Assembly: GCA_019415335.1 (NCBI GenBank)
Contig: DXKH01000135.1
Span: 1-64,000 of the forward strand
DNA length: 64,000 nucleotides
Direction of reading: 5' to 3'
DNA from: Citrobacter sp.
GTDB lineage: Bacteria; Pseudomonadota; Gammaproteobacteria; Enterobacterales; Enterobacteriaceae
The notes under the pieces are model-generated. The model did not search any database. It saw only the letters and a program-made list of their open reading frames with translations, and had not been told where the DNA came from. Positions 42,671-50,934 of this stretch are shown here, piece by piece; the first letter of the stretch is position 1, and the number at the start of each line of letters is the position of its first letter. A program made the translations under genes and the position numbers.

Positions 42671-44134
42671 ATGTCTTTATCGAAAGATAGTATATGGAAG
42701 TTGTTCGCCCCTTTGATAGTCATGGGCGTCATGTTTCTTATCCCTGTCCCGGACGGCATGCCCCCTCAGGCATGGCACTACTTCGCCGTCTTCGTCGCGA
42801 TGATCATTGGTATGATCCTGGAGCCGATCCCGGCTACCGCGATCAGCTTTATCGCAGTGACCATCTGCGTAATTGGTAGTAACTACTTGCTGTTTGATGC
42901 CAAAGAGCTGGCGGACCCGGCATTCAATGCCGGTAAACAGGCGCTGAAATGGGGTCTGGCGGGTTTCTCCAGTACCACCGTCTGGCTGGTGTTCGGTGCG
43001 TTCATCTTCGCGCTGGGCTATGAAGTGACCGGTCTTGGCCGCCGCATCGCGCTGTTTCTGGTGAAATTCATGGGCAAACGTACCCTGACGCTGGGCTATG
43101 CGATTGTCATCATCGATATTCTGCTGGCACCGTTTACGCCGTCCAACACCGCCCGTACCGGGGGCACCGTGTTCCCGGTCATTAAAAACCTGCCGCCGCT
43201 GTTTAAATCGTTCCCGAACGATCCGTCCGCGCGTCGTATCGGTGGCTACCTGATGTGGATGATGGTCATCAGTACCAGCCTGAGTTCTTCGATGTTCGTG
43301 ACGGGCGCAGCGCCAAACGTACTGGGTCTGGAATTTGTCAGCAAAATCGCCGGTGTGCAGATCAGTTGGCTGCAGTGGTTCCTGAGCTTCCTGCCGGTCG
43401 GTATCATTTTGCTGATCGTTGCGCCGTGGCTCTCTTATGTTCTCTACAAGCCTGAAGTCACACACAGTGCGGAAGTCGCCGCCTGGGCGGGCGATGAACT
43501 TAAAACCATGGGCACCCTGACACGCAAAGAGTGGACGCTGATCGGTCTGGTTCTGCTGAGCTTAGGGTTGTGGGTCTTTGGTGGTGAGATCATCGACGCC
43601 ACCGCCGTCGGTTTGTTAGCCGTCTCTCTGATGCTGGCACTGCATGTGGTGCCGTGGAAAGACATTACCAAATACAACAGCGCCTGGAACACGCTGGTGA
43701 ACCTTGCCACCCTCGTGGTCATGGCAAACGGTTTAACCCGTTCTGGTTTTATCGACTGGTTCGCCAGTACCATGAGCACCCATCTGGAAGGGTTCTCGCC
43801 TAACGCGACGGTAATTGTGCTGGTGCTGGTGTTCTACTTTGCTCACTACCTGTTTGCCAGCCTGTCGGCACACACCGCAACCATGCTGCCGGTTATTCTG
43901 GCGATCGGTAAAGGCATTCCGGGCGTGCCGATGGAGCATCTGTGTATCCTGCTGGTGCTGTCCATTGGGATCATGGGCTGCCTGACACCGTACGCAACGG
44001 GTCCAGGGGTCATCATCTACGGCTGCGGCTATGTAAAATCTAAGGATTACTGGCGTCTTGGTGCCATCTTCGGGGTCATTTACATTGCGATGCTGTTGCT
44101 GGTTGGCTGGCCGATTCTGGCGATGTGGAGCTAG
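42671..44134 (+). CDS. citT: CitT, citrate/succinate antiporter
   Basis: DASS-family carrier of 487 aa with about 12 hydrophobic helices. It imports citrate in exchange for succinate, which suits fermentation where citrate lyase, malate dehydrogenase, fumarase and fumarate reductase yield succinate. Motifs APFTPSNTARTGGTVFP and SAHTATMLPVILAIG match the family's Ser-Asn-Thr substrate loops. Last gene of the operon; followed by a strong terminator. Confidence 0.96.
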   Translation: MSLSKDSIWKLFAPLIVMGVMFLIPVPDGMPPQAWHYFAVFVAMIIGMILEPIPATAISFIAVTICVIGSNYLLFDAKELADPAFNAGKQALKWGLAGFSSTTVWLVFGAFIFALGYEVTGLGRRIALFLVKFMGKRTLTLGYAIVIIDILLAPFTPSNTARTGGTVFPVIKNLPPLFKSFPNDPSARRIGGYLMWMMVISTSLSSSMFVTGAAPNVLGLEFVSKIAGVQISWLQWFLSFLPVGIILLIVAPWLSYVLYKPEVTHSAEVAAWAGDELKTMGTLTRKEWTLIGLVLLSLGLWVFGGEIIDATAVGLLAVSLMLALHVVPWKDITKYNSAWNTLVNLATLVVMANGLTRSGFIDWFASTMSTHLEGFSPNATVIVLVLVFYFAHYLFASLSAHTATMLPVILAIGKGIPGVPMEHLCILLVLSIGIMGCLTPYATGPGVIIYGCGYVKSKDYWRLGAIFGVIYIAMLLLVGWPILAMWS

Positions 44135-44160
44135 TTCTGACGTAAAACGCTGAATTGATC

Positions 44161-44198
44161 AAAGCCCGCGGGGTAAACACACCTCGCGGGCTTTTTTT
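44161..44198 (+). terminator. Intrinsic terminator of the cit operon
   Basis: Stem AAAGCCCGCG / CGCGGGCTTT with an inner GGG/CCT extension and a T7 tail, between citT and rna. Confidence 0.92.
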
Positions 44199-44245
44199 AT
44201 GGTTAAATAGATACTATTCAGATTTTATATAAGTTCAGAATCATC

Positions 44246-45052
44246 ATGAAACCGACCTGGCAAAAATGGGTGTGGCTCGCCGCCCCACTCCTCCCTCTTT
44301 CTACCGCAACCGCCAACGAATTACAGGCAACGCAGTATGGCGATTTCGACCGTTACGTGCTGGCGCTCTCCTGGCAGACGGGATTTTGCCAGAGCCAGCA
44401 TGAGCGCGACCGCCACGAACCTGACGAGTGTCGCCTGCAAAAAGAAACCGCCAACAAAGTCGATTTCCTGACCGTTCACGGTTTATGGCCAGGTTTGCCC
44501 AAATCAGTCGCTTCACGTGGAGTCGATGAACGCCGCTGGATGCGATTTGGCTGCGCCACGCGTCCCATCCCCAATCAGCCAGAAGCACGCGCCAGTCGCA
44601 AATGTTCCGCGCCAGAAACAGGGCTTTCGCTGGAAACCGCCGCCAAACTCAGTGACGTGATGCCGGGAGCGGGTGGACGCTCTTGCCTCGAACGCTATGA
44701 ATACGCGAAACACGGTGCCTGCTTTGGCTTCGACCCGGACGCGTATTTCGACACCATGGTGCGGTTGAACAAAGAGATCAAGGCCAGCGAATTAGGCGTA
44801 TTTCTCGGTGAGAATTACGGTAAGAGCGTCAGTCGCCGCGCCTTCGATGCGGCAGTAGCTAAACGTTGGGGAAAAGAGGCTATCAAAGCGGTAAAACTGA
44901 GCTGTCACGGCAATCCGGCTTATTTGACGGAGATCCAGTTTTCGCTGAAGGCCAGCACCATCAACGCGCCGCTCTCCGCCGACTCGTTTGCCCCGCAGCC
45001 CCATCCGGGAAACTGTGGTAAACAGTTCGTCATCGACAAAGTGGGTTACTGA
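44246..45052 (+). CDS. rna: Rna, ribonuclease I (RNase T2 family)
   Basis: Periplasmic non-specific endoribonuclease of 268 aa. A signal peptide ends near ATANELQ; the two T2 active-site blocks are LTVHGLWP (His78) and YEYAKHGAC (Glu152, His156). Eight or more cysteines are consistent with disulfides formed in the periplasm. Two genes not found at this site in E. coli K-12 separate it from rnk. Confidence 0.95.
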   Translation: MKPTWQKWVWLAAPLLPLSTATANELQATQYGDFDRYVLALSWQTGFCQSQHERDRHEPDECRLQKETANKVDFLTVHGLWPGLPKSVASRGVDERRWMRFGCATRPIPNQPEARASRKCSAPETGLSLETAAKLSDVMPGAGGRSCLERYEYAKHGACFGFDPDAYFDTMVRLNKEIKASELGVFLGENYGKSVSRRAFDAAVAKRWGKEAIKAVKLSCHGNPAYLTEIQFSLKASTINAPLSADSFAPQPHPGNCGKQFVIDKVGY

Positions 45053-45091
45053 TTCACTGTCACGGCGCGAAATCCGCGCCGGCAACAGGGG

Positions 45092-45715
45092 TCAACGTTT
45101 TACGCGCGCATCGGGACGCACCAGATCAAAGCGGTGCGACTCGCTGATCGCATAGTAGGCGGTCGGGCCACCCGCGCGCAGCACGGGCTGTGCTTTTGCA
45201 GTCTGGTAAATGCCCTCTTCCAGTAGCGTTTCGGCAATGTGAATCCCCACCACTTCCCCCAGAATCAGCCAGGTTTCGATGGCTTCACCCTGCGCAGTCG
45301 TCAGTTGAATACTCTGCGACAGGCGACATTCAAAATTCACCGGACTTTGCGCAACCCGTGGCACTTTCACCAGCCGACTTTCCGCCTTCGTCAGCCCGGC
45401 AGCTAAAAATTCATCTTCGCCATGCGGCAGACTGGCAGAGGTTTCATTCATCGCGCTGGCTAACTCGCGGGTGGTCAGGTTCCAGACAAACTCGCCGGTC
45501 TCCATGATGTTACGCACGCTGTCTTTCCAGCCAGTGCTGGCAAAACCGATAATCGGCGGATGATAGTTGAAACAGTTGAAGAAGCTGTAAGGCGCCAGGT
45601 TATCCCGGCCAGCGCTATCCTGAGAGGCGATCCAGCCAATTGGCCGGGGGCCAACAATGGCATTCAGCGGGTCATGCGGCAGGCCGTGTCCCTGCGAGGG
45701 TTGATAGAAATACAT
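45092..45715 (-). CDS. Flavin reductase-like (FMN-binding split-barrel) protein
   Basis: 207-aa member of the flavin reductase/flavoredoxin family (DIM6/NTAB). The N-terminal PHDPLNAIVGPRPIGWIASQ and NLAPYSFFNCFNYHPPIIGF segments are the FMN-binding core, and NFECRLSQSIQL is typical of the mid-barrel. No partner oxygenase is adjacent. It lies upstream-to-downstream with the alpha/beta hydrolase on the same strand (96-nt gap), so they may be co-regulated. Substrate unknown. Confidence 0.85.
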   Translation of the reverse strand: MYFYQPSQGHGLPHDPLNAIVGPRPIGWIASQDSAGRDNLAPYSFFNCFNYHPPIIGFASTGWKDSVRNIMETGEFVWNLTTRELASAMNETSASLPHGEDEFLAAGLTKAESRLVKVPRVAQSPVNFECRLSQSIQLTTAQGEAIETWLILGEVVGIHIAETLLEEGIYQTAKAQPVLRAGGPTAYYAISESHRFDLVRPDARVKR

Positions 45716-45811
45716 AGTATTCTCTGATGAATTTAACGTCGGTGAAGCACGAATTACGCTCCGCTCATCCCCCTGATGGAAGAGGATCAGCGTAGAGCAA
45801 TCCGTTAAAGA

Positions 45812-46648
45812 TTACGACTGAATAAAGTTGAGCAGATCCTGATTTATCCGCTGTTTATGAGTGGTGCAGATGCCGTGGGAACCGCCCGCATAAACCTTCA
45901 GTTGCGAATCAGGCAGTATTTCCGCCGCCACCTTGCCGCAGGTTTCAAACGGGACAATCTGATCGTCATCACCGTGAATGACCAGCGTTGGGATGGTCAT
46001 TTTGCGCAGGTCTTCGCGCAGGTCCGTTTCCGAGAATGCTTTGATGCAGTCGTACAGTGCTTTTATTGAGCCCTGTAGTCCCTGCTCAACAAAGCTCTCC
46101 CGCACAGCTTTCGACTCTTTCGCTCCCGGACGGTTATAACCGTAGAATGCGGCAGTGAGTTCATAGAAAAAGGCAGCTCGATCGTTGACTACGCCTTCAC
46201 GGATACCGTCGAACACGTCTTTCGGCACCCCGTTCGGATTGAAATCCGTTTTCACCATGATGGGCGTCACCGCGCCAATCAATACTGCTTTCGCCACCCT
46301 CTGTGTCCCGTGCCGCCCGATATAACGCGCCACTTCGCCACCGCCAGTCGAATGACCAACGTGCACCGCATTTTGCAGGTTCAGGTGTGCGGTCAGTTCA
46401 GCCAGATCGTCGGCATACTGGTCCATGTTGTGTCCCTCCCACGGTTGCGCGGATCGCCCATGCCCGCGCCTGTCGTGAGCGATCACCCGAAATCCTTTCG
46501 AGCCAAGAAAAAGCATCTGATCTTCAAAGGCATCCGCCGTTAACGGCCAGCCGTGGCTGAAGACAATGGGCTGTCCACTGCGGTTACCCCAGTCTTTAAA
46601 ATACAGATAGCTGCCATCTTTGAGAGTAATTTTGTCGTACTGGCTCAT
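45812..46648 (-). CDS. Alpha/beta hydrolase (non-haem chloroperoxidase-like)
   Basis: 278-aa alpha/beta hydrolase most like bacterial cofactor-free chloroperoxidases and arylesterases. The triad is visible: Ser100 in GHSTGG, Asp228 in HGDDDQIVP and His258 in GGSHGI; the oxyanion region is SHGWPLTADAF. No signal peptide, so cytoplasmic. Bromoperoxidase or perhydrolase activity is common for this family but the true substrate is unknown. GGAGAT precedes the ATG. It diverges from rnk. Confidence 0.88.
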   Translation of the reverse strand: MSQYDKITLKDGSYLYFKDWGNRSGQPIVFSHGWPLTADAFEDQMLFLGSKGFRVIAHDRRGHGRSAQPWEGHNMDQYADDLAELTAHLNLQNAVHVGHSTGGGEVARYIGRHGTQRVAKAVLIGAVTPIMVKTDFNPNGVPKDVFDGIREGVVNDRAAFFYELTAAFYGYNRPGAKESKAVRESFVEQGLQGSIKALYDCIKAFSETDLREDLRKMTIPTLVIHGDDDQIVPFETCGKVAAEILPDSQLKVYAGGSHGICTTHKQRINQDLLNFIQS

Positions 46649-46839
46649 GAGATCTCCTGTAACGGAACACTGAGAAAGTGGCGCACCCGCGGCGCGCGCT
46701 TAAAAAGCATAATGCAAATTTGAGAACGATCACGTTTATCGAATAAAATTCATACCAGCGATGCTTTTTTGGCTATTTACCCGAATGTGAACTAAATCAC
46801 TTCAAACCCAGGGTAAGTCTCAGTATCATCGGGAGAGTT

Positions 46840-46874
46840 AAACCCTTGCCGCCAGACGGTGAGGGTTTTCTTTT
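46840..46874 (+). terminator. Terminator-like hairpin in the rnk leader (putative attenuator)
   Basis: A 12-bp stem (46840-46851 with 46857-46868, including two G-U pairs, loop CCAGA) is followed by TCTTTTG. It ends about 50 nt before the rnk ATG, so it would stop transcription within the leader. A premature-terminator family called the rnk leader has been predicted in gammaproteobacteria; membership is my inference from position and shape. Confidence 0.65.
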
Positions 46875-46922
46875 GGGAATATTACCTGCGGCAAAACGCA
46901 GTACTGACGACATGGAGTAAAA

Positions 46923-47333
46923 ATGTCCAGACCAACTATCATCATTAACGACCTTGATGCAGAACGCATCGATCGTTTGCTGGAACAACCCGCGTATGCA
47001 GATTTACCCATTGCCGACGCGTTGAATGACGAGCTGGATCGTGCCCAAATGTGTTCGCCAGAAAACATGCCGCATGACGTCGTGACCATGAACAGCCGCG
47101 TTAAATTCCGCAATCTCAGCGATGGCGAAATTCGCGTGCGTACGTTGGTGTATCCTGCGGCGATGACCGACAGCAATACGCAACTTTCAGTCATGGCGCC
47201 CGTCGGTGCAGCACTGTTGGGCGTGCGTGTAGGTGACACCATACACTGGGAACTTCCGGGCGGTGCATCCACCCACCTCGAAGTGCTGGAGCTGGAATAT
47301 CAGCCAGAAGCAGCAGGCGATTTCCTGCGTTAA
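46923..47333 (+). CDS. rnk: Rnk, GreA-like regulator of nucleoside diphosphate kinase
   Basis: 136-aa RNA polymerase secondary-channel binder related to GreA but with a shortened coiled coil (about residues 7-45) that cannot stimulate cleavage. The C-terminal FKBP-like GreA domain includes [30 protein letters not shown] site precedes the ATG. It was named for raising Ndk levels; in Pseudomonas the gene acts in alginate control. Confidence 0.95.
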   Translation: MSRPTIIINDLDAERIDRLLEQPAYADLPIADALNDELDRAQMCSPENMPHDVVTMNSRVKFRNLSDGEIRVRTLVYPAAMTDSNTQLSVMAPVGAALLGVRVGDTIHWELPGGASTHLEVLELEYQPEAAGDFLR

Positions 47334-47480
47334 TCCCATCTGTATAAGCGACTTCCCGCTTTACCCAGAGGATGCGCTCGCATCCTCTTTCCGCCACCTT
47401 GCGTAAAATCACCCATTCTGCCTGGTTCACCTTTCGCCTGACTCGTCCACACTGAATCGGTTTCATTGGCAGGTGCGGTC

Positions 47481-47570
47481 ATGAACGAAACATTCAGCAT
47501 ATTACTGGGATTCTTCATCATGGCGGCGATCATCGTCGGAGCCGTGCTTTACCTGGAGAATCACTGGTAG
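47481..47570 (+). CDS. Small single-pass membrane protein (29 aa), unnamed
   Basis: ATG at 47481 to TAG at 47570 encodes a 29-residue peptide: a short polar N-terminus (MNETFS), a hydrophobic stretch of about 17 residues (ILLGFFIMAAIIVGAVL) and a polar end (YLENHW). AGGTG lies 5 nt upstream. The composition is that of a bacterial small inner-membrane protein. It lies in the 348-nt rnk-uspG gap, otherwise without genes. I do not recognise it by name, and expression is unproven. Confidence 0.55.
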   Translation: MNETFSILLGFFIMAAIIVGAVLYLENHW

Positions 47571-47681
47571 CGAATGAACAAGGAATCGCCGCACAATGCG
47601 AAAAATACCCTGCAGAAAGCAGACAGAATTATTATTATATGCTTGAATGATTTGAGTATTAATTAACAGGGAGAAACGGGT

Positions 47682-48110
47682 ATGTATAAGACAATCATTA
47701 TGCCGGTTGATGTTTTTGAAATGGAACTCAGCGATAAAGCGATTCGCCACGCTGAATTTCTGGCGCAGCAGGATGGCGTCATTCATCTTTTGCACGTGCT
47801 GCCAGGTTCTGCCAGCCTGAGCCTGCATCGCTTCGCCGCCGACGTTCGTCGTTTTGAAGAGCATTTACAACATGAAGCCGAAACCCGACTACAAACGATG
47901 GTCGGTCACTTCAGTATCGATCCTTCTCGCATTAAGCAGCATGTCCGCTTTGGCAGCGTCCGCGACGTGGTTAATGAGTTGGGTGAAGAGCTGAATGCTG
48001 ACGTGGTGGTCATTGGTTCGCGTAATCCATCAATCTCCACGCACCTGTTGGGTTCTAATGCCTCAAGCGTGGTACGCCATGCGACCCTGCCGGTACTGGT
48101 TGTGCGTTAA
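47682..48110 (+). CDS. uspG: UspG, universal stress protein
   Basis: 142-aa UspA-superfamily protein of the ATP-binding subgroup. It begins [12 protein letters not shown], and the nucleotide motif is [23 protein letters not shown]. It lies downstream of rnk, convergent with ahpF; GGGAG precedes the ATG. Expressed in stress and associated in E. coli with adhesion and oxidative stress. Confidence 0.95.
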   Translation: MYKTIIMPVDVFEMELSDKAIRHAEFLAQQDGVIHLLHVLPGSASLSLHRFAADVRRFEEHLQHEAETRLQTMVGHFSIDPSRIKQHVRFGSVRDVVNELGEELNADVVVIGSRNPSISTHLLGSNASSVVRHATLPVLVVR

Positions 48111-48123
48111 TCATCTTATAACT

Positions 48124-48162
48124 GACAAAAAAAGAGGTGCCGGTCGGCACCTCTTTCATTTT
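48124..48162. terminator. Bidirectional terminator between uspG and ahpF
   Basis: Perfect 12-bp stem AAAGAGGTGCCG / CGGCACCTCTTT with a GT loop, flanked by an A7 run upstream and a T-rich tail downstream. It serves both converging genes. Confidence 0.92.
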
Positions 48163-48185
48163 GCAGGTATAGTCTTACTTTCTTT

Positions 48186-49751
48186 TTATGCCGATTTCGT
48201 ACGAATCAGGTAATCAAAGGCGCTCAGTGACGCTTTCGCCCCTTCGCCGGTCGCGATGATGATCTGCTTGTACGGTACGGTGGTGCAGTCGCCCGCCGCG
48301 AATACGCCCTTCACGCTGGTTTCGCATTTCGCATCGATGATGATTTCCCCCATCCGGTTGCGCTCAATCGCGCCTTCCAGCCAGGTGGTGTTCGGCAACA
48401 GGCCAATCTGAACGAAGATCCCCGCCAGTTCAACGTTGTGAACGTCGCCGCTCACGCGGTCGCGGTATTCCAGACCGATCACTTTCGTGCCATCGCCTTT
48501 CACCTCTGTGGTCTGGGCGTTCAGGATGATATTGACGTTTTTCAGGCTGCGGACTTTATCCTGCAGAACCTGGTCCGCCTTCATTTCCGGGGCAAATTCC
48601 AGCAGGGTCACGTGTTCCACAATCCCCGCGAGATCAATCGCCGCTTCCACGCCGGAGTTACCGCCGCCAATCACCGCCACGCGCTTGCCTTTAAACAGCG
48701 GGCCATCGCAGTGCGGGCAATAGGTGACGCCTTTGGTACGATACTGATCTTCGCCCGGAACGTTCATGTTGCGCCATTTCGCACCGGTAGCAATGATAAT
48801 GCTGCGTGCTTTCAGTACCGCGCCGGATGCCGTTTCAATCTGATGTAAACCACCTTCGCTGGCCGCTGGCACCAGTTTGCTGGCGCTCTGGCTGTCAATC
48901 ACATCAACGTCATAATCATCGACGTGGGCCTTCAGTGCGCCGGCCAGTTTCTGCCCTTCTGTTTTCGGGACAGAGATGTAGTTTTCGATATCCACCGTGT
49001 CGAGCACCTGACCACCGAAACGCTCACCCATCAGGCCGGTACGAATGCCTTTACGTGCAGAATAGACTGCTGCTGCCGCGCCTGCAGGGCCGGAACCGAC
49101 AATCAGAACATCATATGCATCGCGCTGGCTCAGTTCTTCGGCGGCACGTTTTTCTGCACCGGTATCCACTTTCGCCACGATTTCGGTCAGCGTCATGCGG
49201 CCCTGACCAAACTCTTTACCGTTAACGTAGACAGCCGGAACACCCATCACGTTACGCTCGGTGATCTCGTTCTGGAATGTACCGCCATCAATCGCCGTAT
49301 GTTTGATACGCGGGTTCAGCACCGCCATCAGGTTCAACGCCTGCACCACGTCCGGGCAGTTATGGCAGGAGAGCGAGTAATAGGTTTCAAATTCGAAATC
49401 ACCGTCAATATCGCGGATCTGCTCAAGCAGAGACTGCGCTTCTTTTGACGGGTGTCCACCGGTCCACAGCAGTGCCAGAACCAGTGAGGTAAATTCGTGG
49501 CCCAGCGGGGAACCGGCAAAGCGCGGCCCCTGATTTGCACCCGGATTGGTGATCAGGAAAGAGGGCTTACGCACCGGCAGACTGTTGTCTTCTTTAAAGG
49601 TGACTTTCTCTGACAGTTCAGCGATTTCAGCCAGCAGTTCCTTGATTTCTGCCGATTTAGCGCTGTCATCCAGCGTCGCAATCAGCTCAACAGGTTTCGT
49701 CAGTTTCTCAAGATAGGCCTTGAGCTGGGTTTTCATATTTGTGTCGAGCAT
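48186..49751 (-). CDS. ahpF: AhpF, alkyl hydroperoxide reductase flavoprotein subunit
   Basis: NADH-dependent disulfide reductase that recycles AhpC. The 521-aa protein has an N-terminal double-thioredoxin domain with SCHNC (Cys129/132 in E. coli), then a thioredoxin-reductase-like body with FAD motif [18 protein letters not shown], redox pair CPHC (345/348) and NAD motif [10 protein letters not shown]. Start at 49751 (MLDTNMKTQ); eleven upstream in-frame codons are not supported. It follows ahpC with an ERIC-like repeat between. Confidence 0.97.
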   Translation of the reverse strand: MLDTNMKTQLKAYLEKLTKPVELIATLDDSAKSAEIKELLAEIAELSEKVTFKEDNSLPVRKPSFLITNPGANQGPRFAGSPLGHEFTSLVLALLWTGGHPSKEAQSLLEQIRDIDGDFEFETYYSLSCHNCPDVVQALNLMAVLNPRIKHTAIDGGTFQNEITERNVMGVPAVYVNGKEFGQGRMTLTEIVAKVDTGAEKRAAEELSQRDAYDVLIVGSGPAGAAAAVYSARKGIRTGLMGERFGGQVLDTVDIENYISVPKTEGQKLAGALKAHVDDYDVDVIDSQSASKLVPAASEGGLHQIETASGAVLKARSIIIATGAKWRNMNVPGEDQYRTKGVTYCPHCDGPLFKGKRVAVIGGGNSGVEAAIDLAGIVEHVTLLEFAPEMKADQVLQDKVRSLKNVNIILNAQTTEVKGDGTKVIGLEYRDRVSGDVHNVELAGIFVQIGLLPNTTWLEGAIERNRMGEIIIDAKCETSVKGVFAAGDCTTVPYKQIIIATGEGAKASLSAFDYLIRTKSA

Positions 49752-49865
49752 TGTTCTTCCCTCTCTGAAAACATCATCATGCAAGCTGCCTTAATCGGCC
49801 TGCGTAAATGCAACTTGCATCATGGGGTTTAAAGAACGGATGCAAAAAAGCATCCGTTTAATGGT

Positions 49866-49994
49866 TAAATTTCCTTTGGATTTCGCGTCAGGGCAAGGCG
49901 GCTAGCCTGATGATCCCCGGGAGCTTACTCAAGTAAGTGACCGGGGTCAGAAGGTGACGCCTACGCCACCATGGCGTGAAAGACATAGAAATTT
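49866..49994. repeat. ERIC-like element between ahpC and ahpF
   Basis: About 129 bp containing the ERIC core GATCCCCGGGAGCTTACTC / AAGTAAGTGACCGGGG hairpin. The flanks diverge from the usual ERIC consensus. Ends are imperfect inverted repeats (AAATTTC ... GAAATTT). It begins immediately after the ahpC stop codon, so it forms the ahpC mRNA 3' end or the ahpC-ahpF junction. Confidence 0.75.
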
Positions 49995-50558
49995 TTAGAT
50001 CTTGCCGACCAGATCTAAAGATGGAGCCAGCGTCGCTTCGCCTTCTTTCCACTTAGCCGGGCACACTTCGCCTGGGTGAGAAGCAACATACTGAGCGGCT
50101 TTGATTTTACGCAGCAGGTCAGAAGCATCACGGCCGATACCTTCAGCGGTAACTTCGATCGCCTGGATGATACCCTGCGGGTCAACAACGAACGTTGCGC
50201 GGTCTGCCAGACCTTCGTCTTCACGCATGTTGTCGAAGTTACGGGTCAGGGCGCCAGTCGGGTCACCGATCATCGCGTATTTGATTTTGGCGATGGTGTC
50301 AGAGCTGCTGTGCCATGCTTTGTGGGTAAAGTGGGTGTCGGTAGAAACAGAGTAAACGTCTACGCCCAGCTTCTGCAGTTCTTCGTAATGGTCTGCAACG
50401 TCGCCCAGTTCGGTCGGGCATACGAAAGTAAAGTCAGCCGGATAGAAGAAGAAGACGCTCCAGCGGCCTTCGGTATCTTTCTCGGTCACTTCGATGAATT
50501 CACCGTTTTTGAACGCCTGGTTTTTAAAAGGTTTAATTTTGGTATTAATCAAAGACAT
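49995..50558 (-). CDS. ahpC: AhpC, alkyl hydroperoxide reductase peroxiredoxin
   Basis: Typical 2-Cys peroxiredoxin, 187 aa, the main scavenger of endogenous hydrogen peroxide. Peroxidatic Cys47 lies in FTFVCPTE and resolving Cys166 in GEVCPAKW. Start at 50558 ([11 protein letters not shown]) with GGAGG upstream on the minus strand; the ORF is open for five more codons. Expected to be OxyR-induced together with the divergent dsbG. An unusual structured RNA element lies in its upstream region. Confidence 0.97.
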   Translation of the reverse strand: MSLINTKIKPFKNQAFKNGEFIEVTEKDTEGRWSVFFFYPADFTFVCPTELGDVADHYEELQKLGVDVYSVSTDTHFTHKAWHSSSDTIAKIKYAMIGDPTGALTRNFDNMREDEGLADRATFVVDPQGIIQAIEVTAEGIGRDASDLLRKIKAAQYVASHPGEVCPAKWKEGEATLAPSLDLVGKI

Positions 50559-50934
50559 CTGTACTTCCTCCATGTTTTCGTTGAGGGATAAGTTACCGAA
50601 GATTGACTGACAGGGCTAATGCGTTTCCTTTATCAAATCAATAAGCGTTAGCTAACAAACCTCTCAACTCAACGTTGTGAACGTGCTACGACGCAAAGTA
50701 AAAAGGGCCACCTTTGCAGGCAGCCCCGTTACCTGAACTACCCGTGGGTAACTTCAGCGCCAGTGAAACTGGCTATGTGTTGCGCTCTACATTACCTTAA
50801 CAAAGGTTGTAACAGCGAGAAGGATTACACCACCCCACTCCTGAAAGGGCAATGTTCCTGGCTGAGGTCTTACCTATGGCTGTGATAGGTTTTCTCACCT
50901 CACTCGCAATCGCTCTGATTTATAAGGATAAAAG
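50559..50934. other. ahpC-dsbG divergent intergenic region
   Basis: 376 nt with no ORF. It must carry the ahpC and dsbG promoters and OxyR sites, which I could not place with confidence. The segment 50697-50810 has a strong secondary-structure design on the minus strand (separate entry). A 6-bp hairpin ACCTAT / ATAGGT at 50872-50890 lies nearer dsbG. Confidence 0.75.
50697..50810 (-). ncRNA. Candidate structured RNA / attenuator upstream of ahpC
   Basis: Read on the minus strand, this segment ends in an intrinsic terminator: GGGCTGCC (50726-50719), loop TGCAAA, GGTGGCCC (50712-50705), then TTTTTAC. Its two G-U pairs are allowed only on this strand. Upstream are hairpins at 50773-50759 (6 bp, loop TTC) and 50752-50728. 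CAAAGGT at 50716-50710 can also pair with ACCTTTG at 50807-50801, which would break the terminator. This is either a small RNA or an ahpC leader attenuator. I do not recognise the family. Confidence 0.5.

Noticed and set aside
50559..50700. OxyR binding site for ahpC
   Set aside because: Expected from biology, but I could not find a convincing four-part ATAG-type match by eye, so no feature is called.
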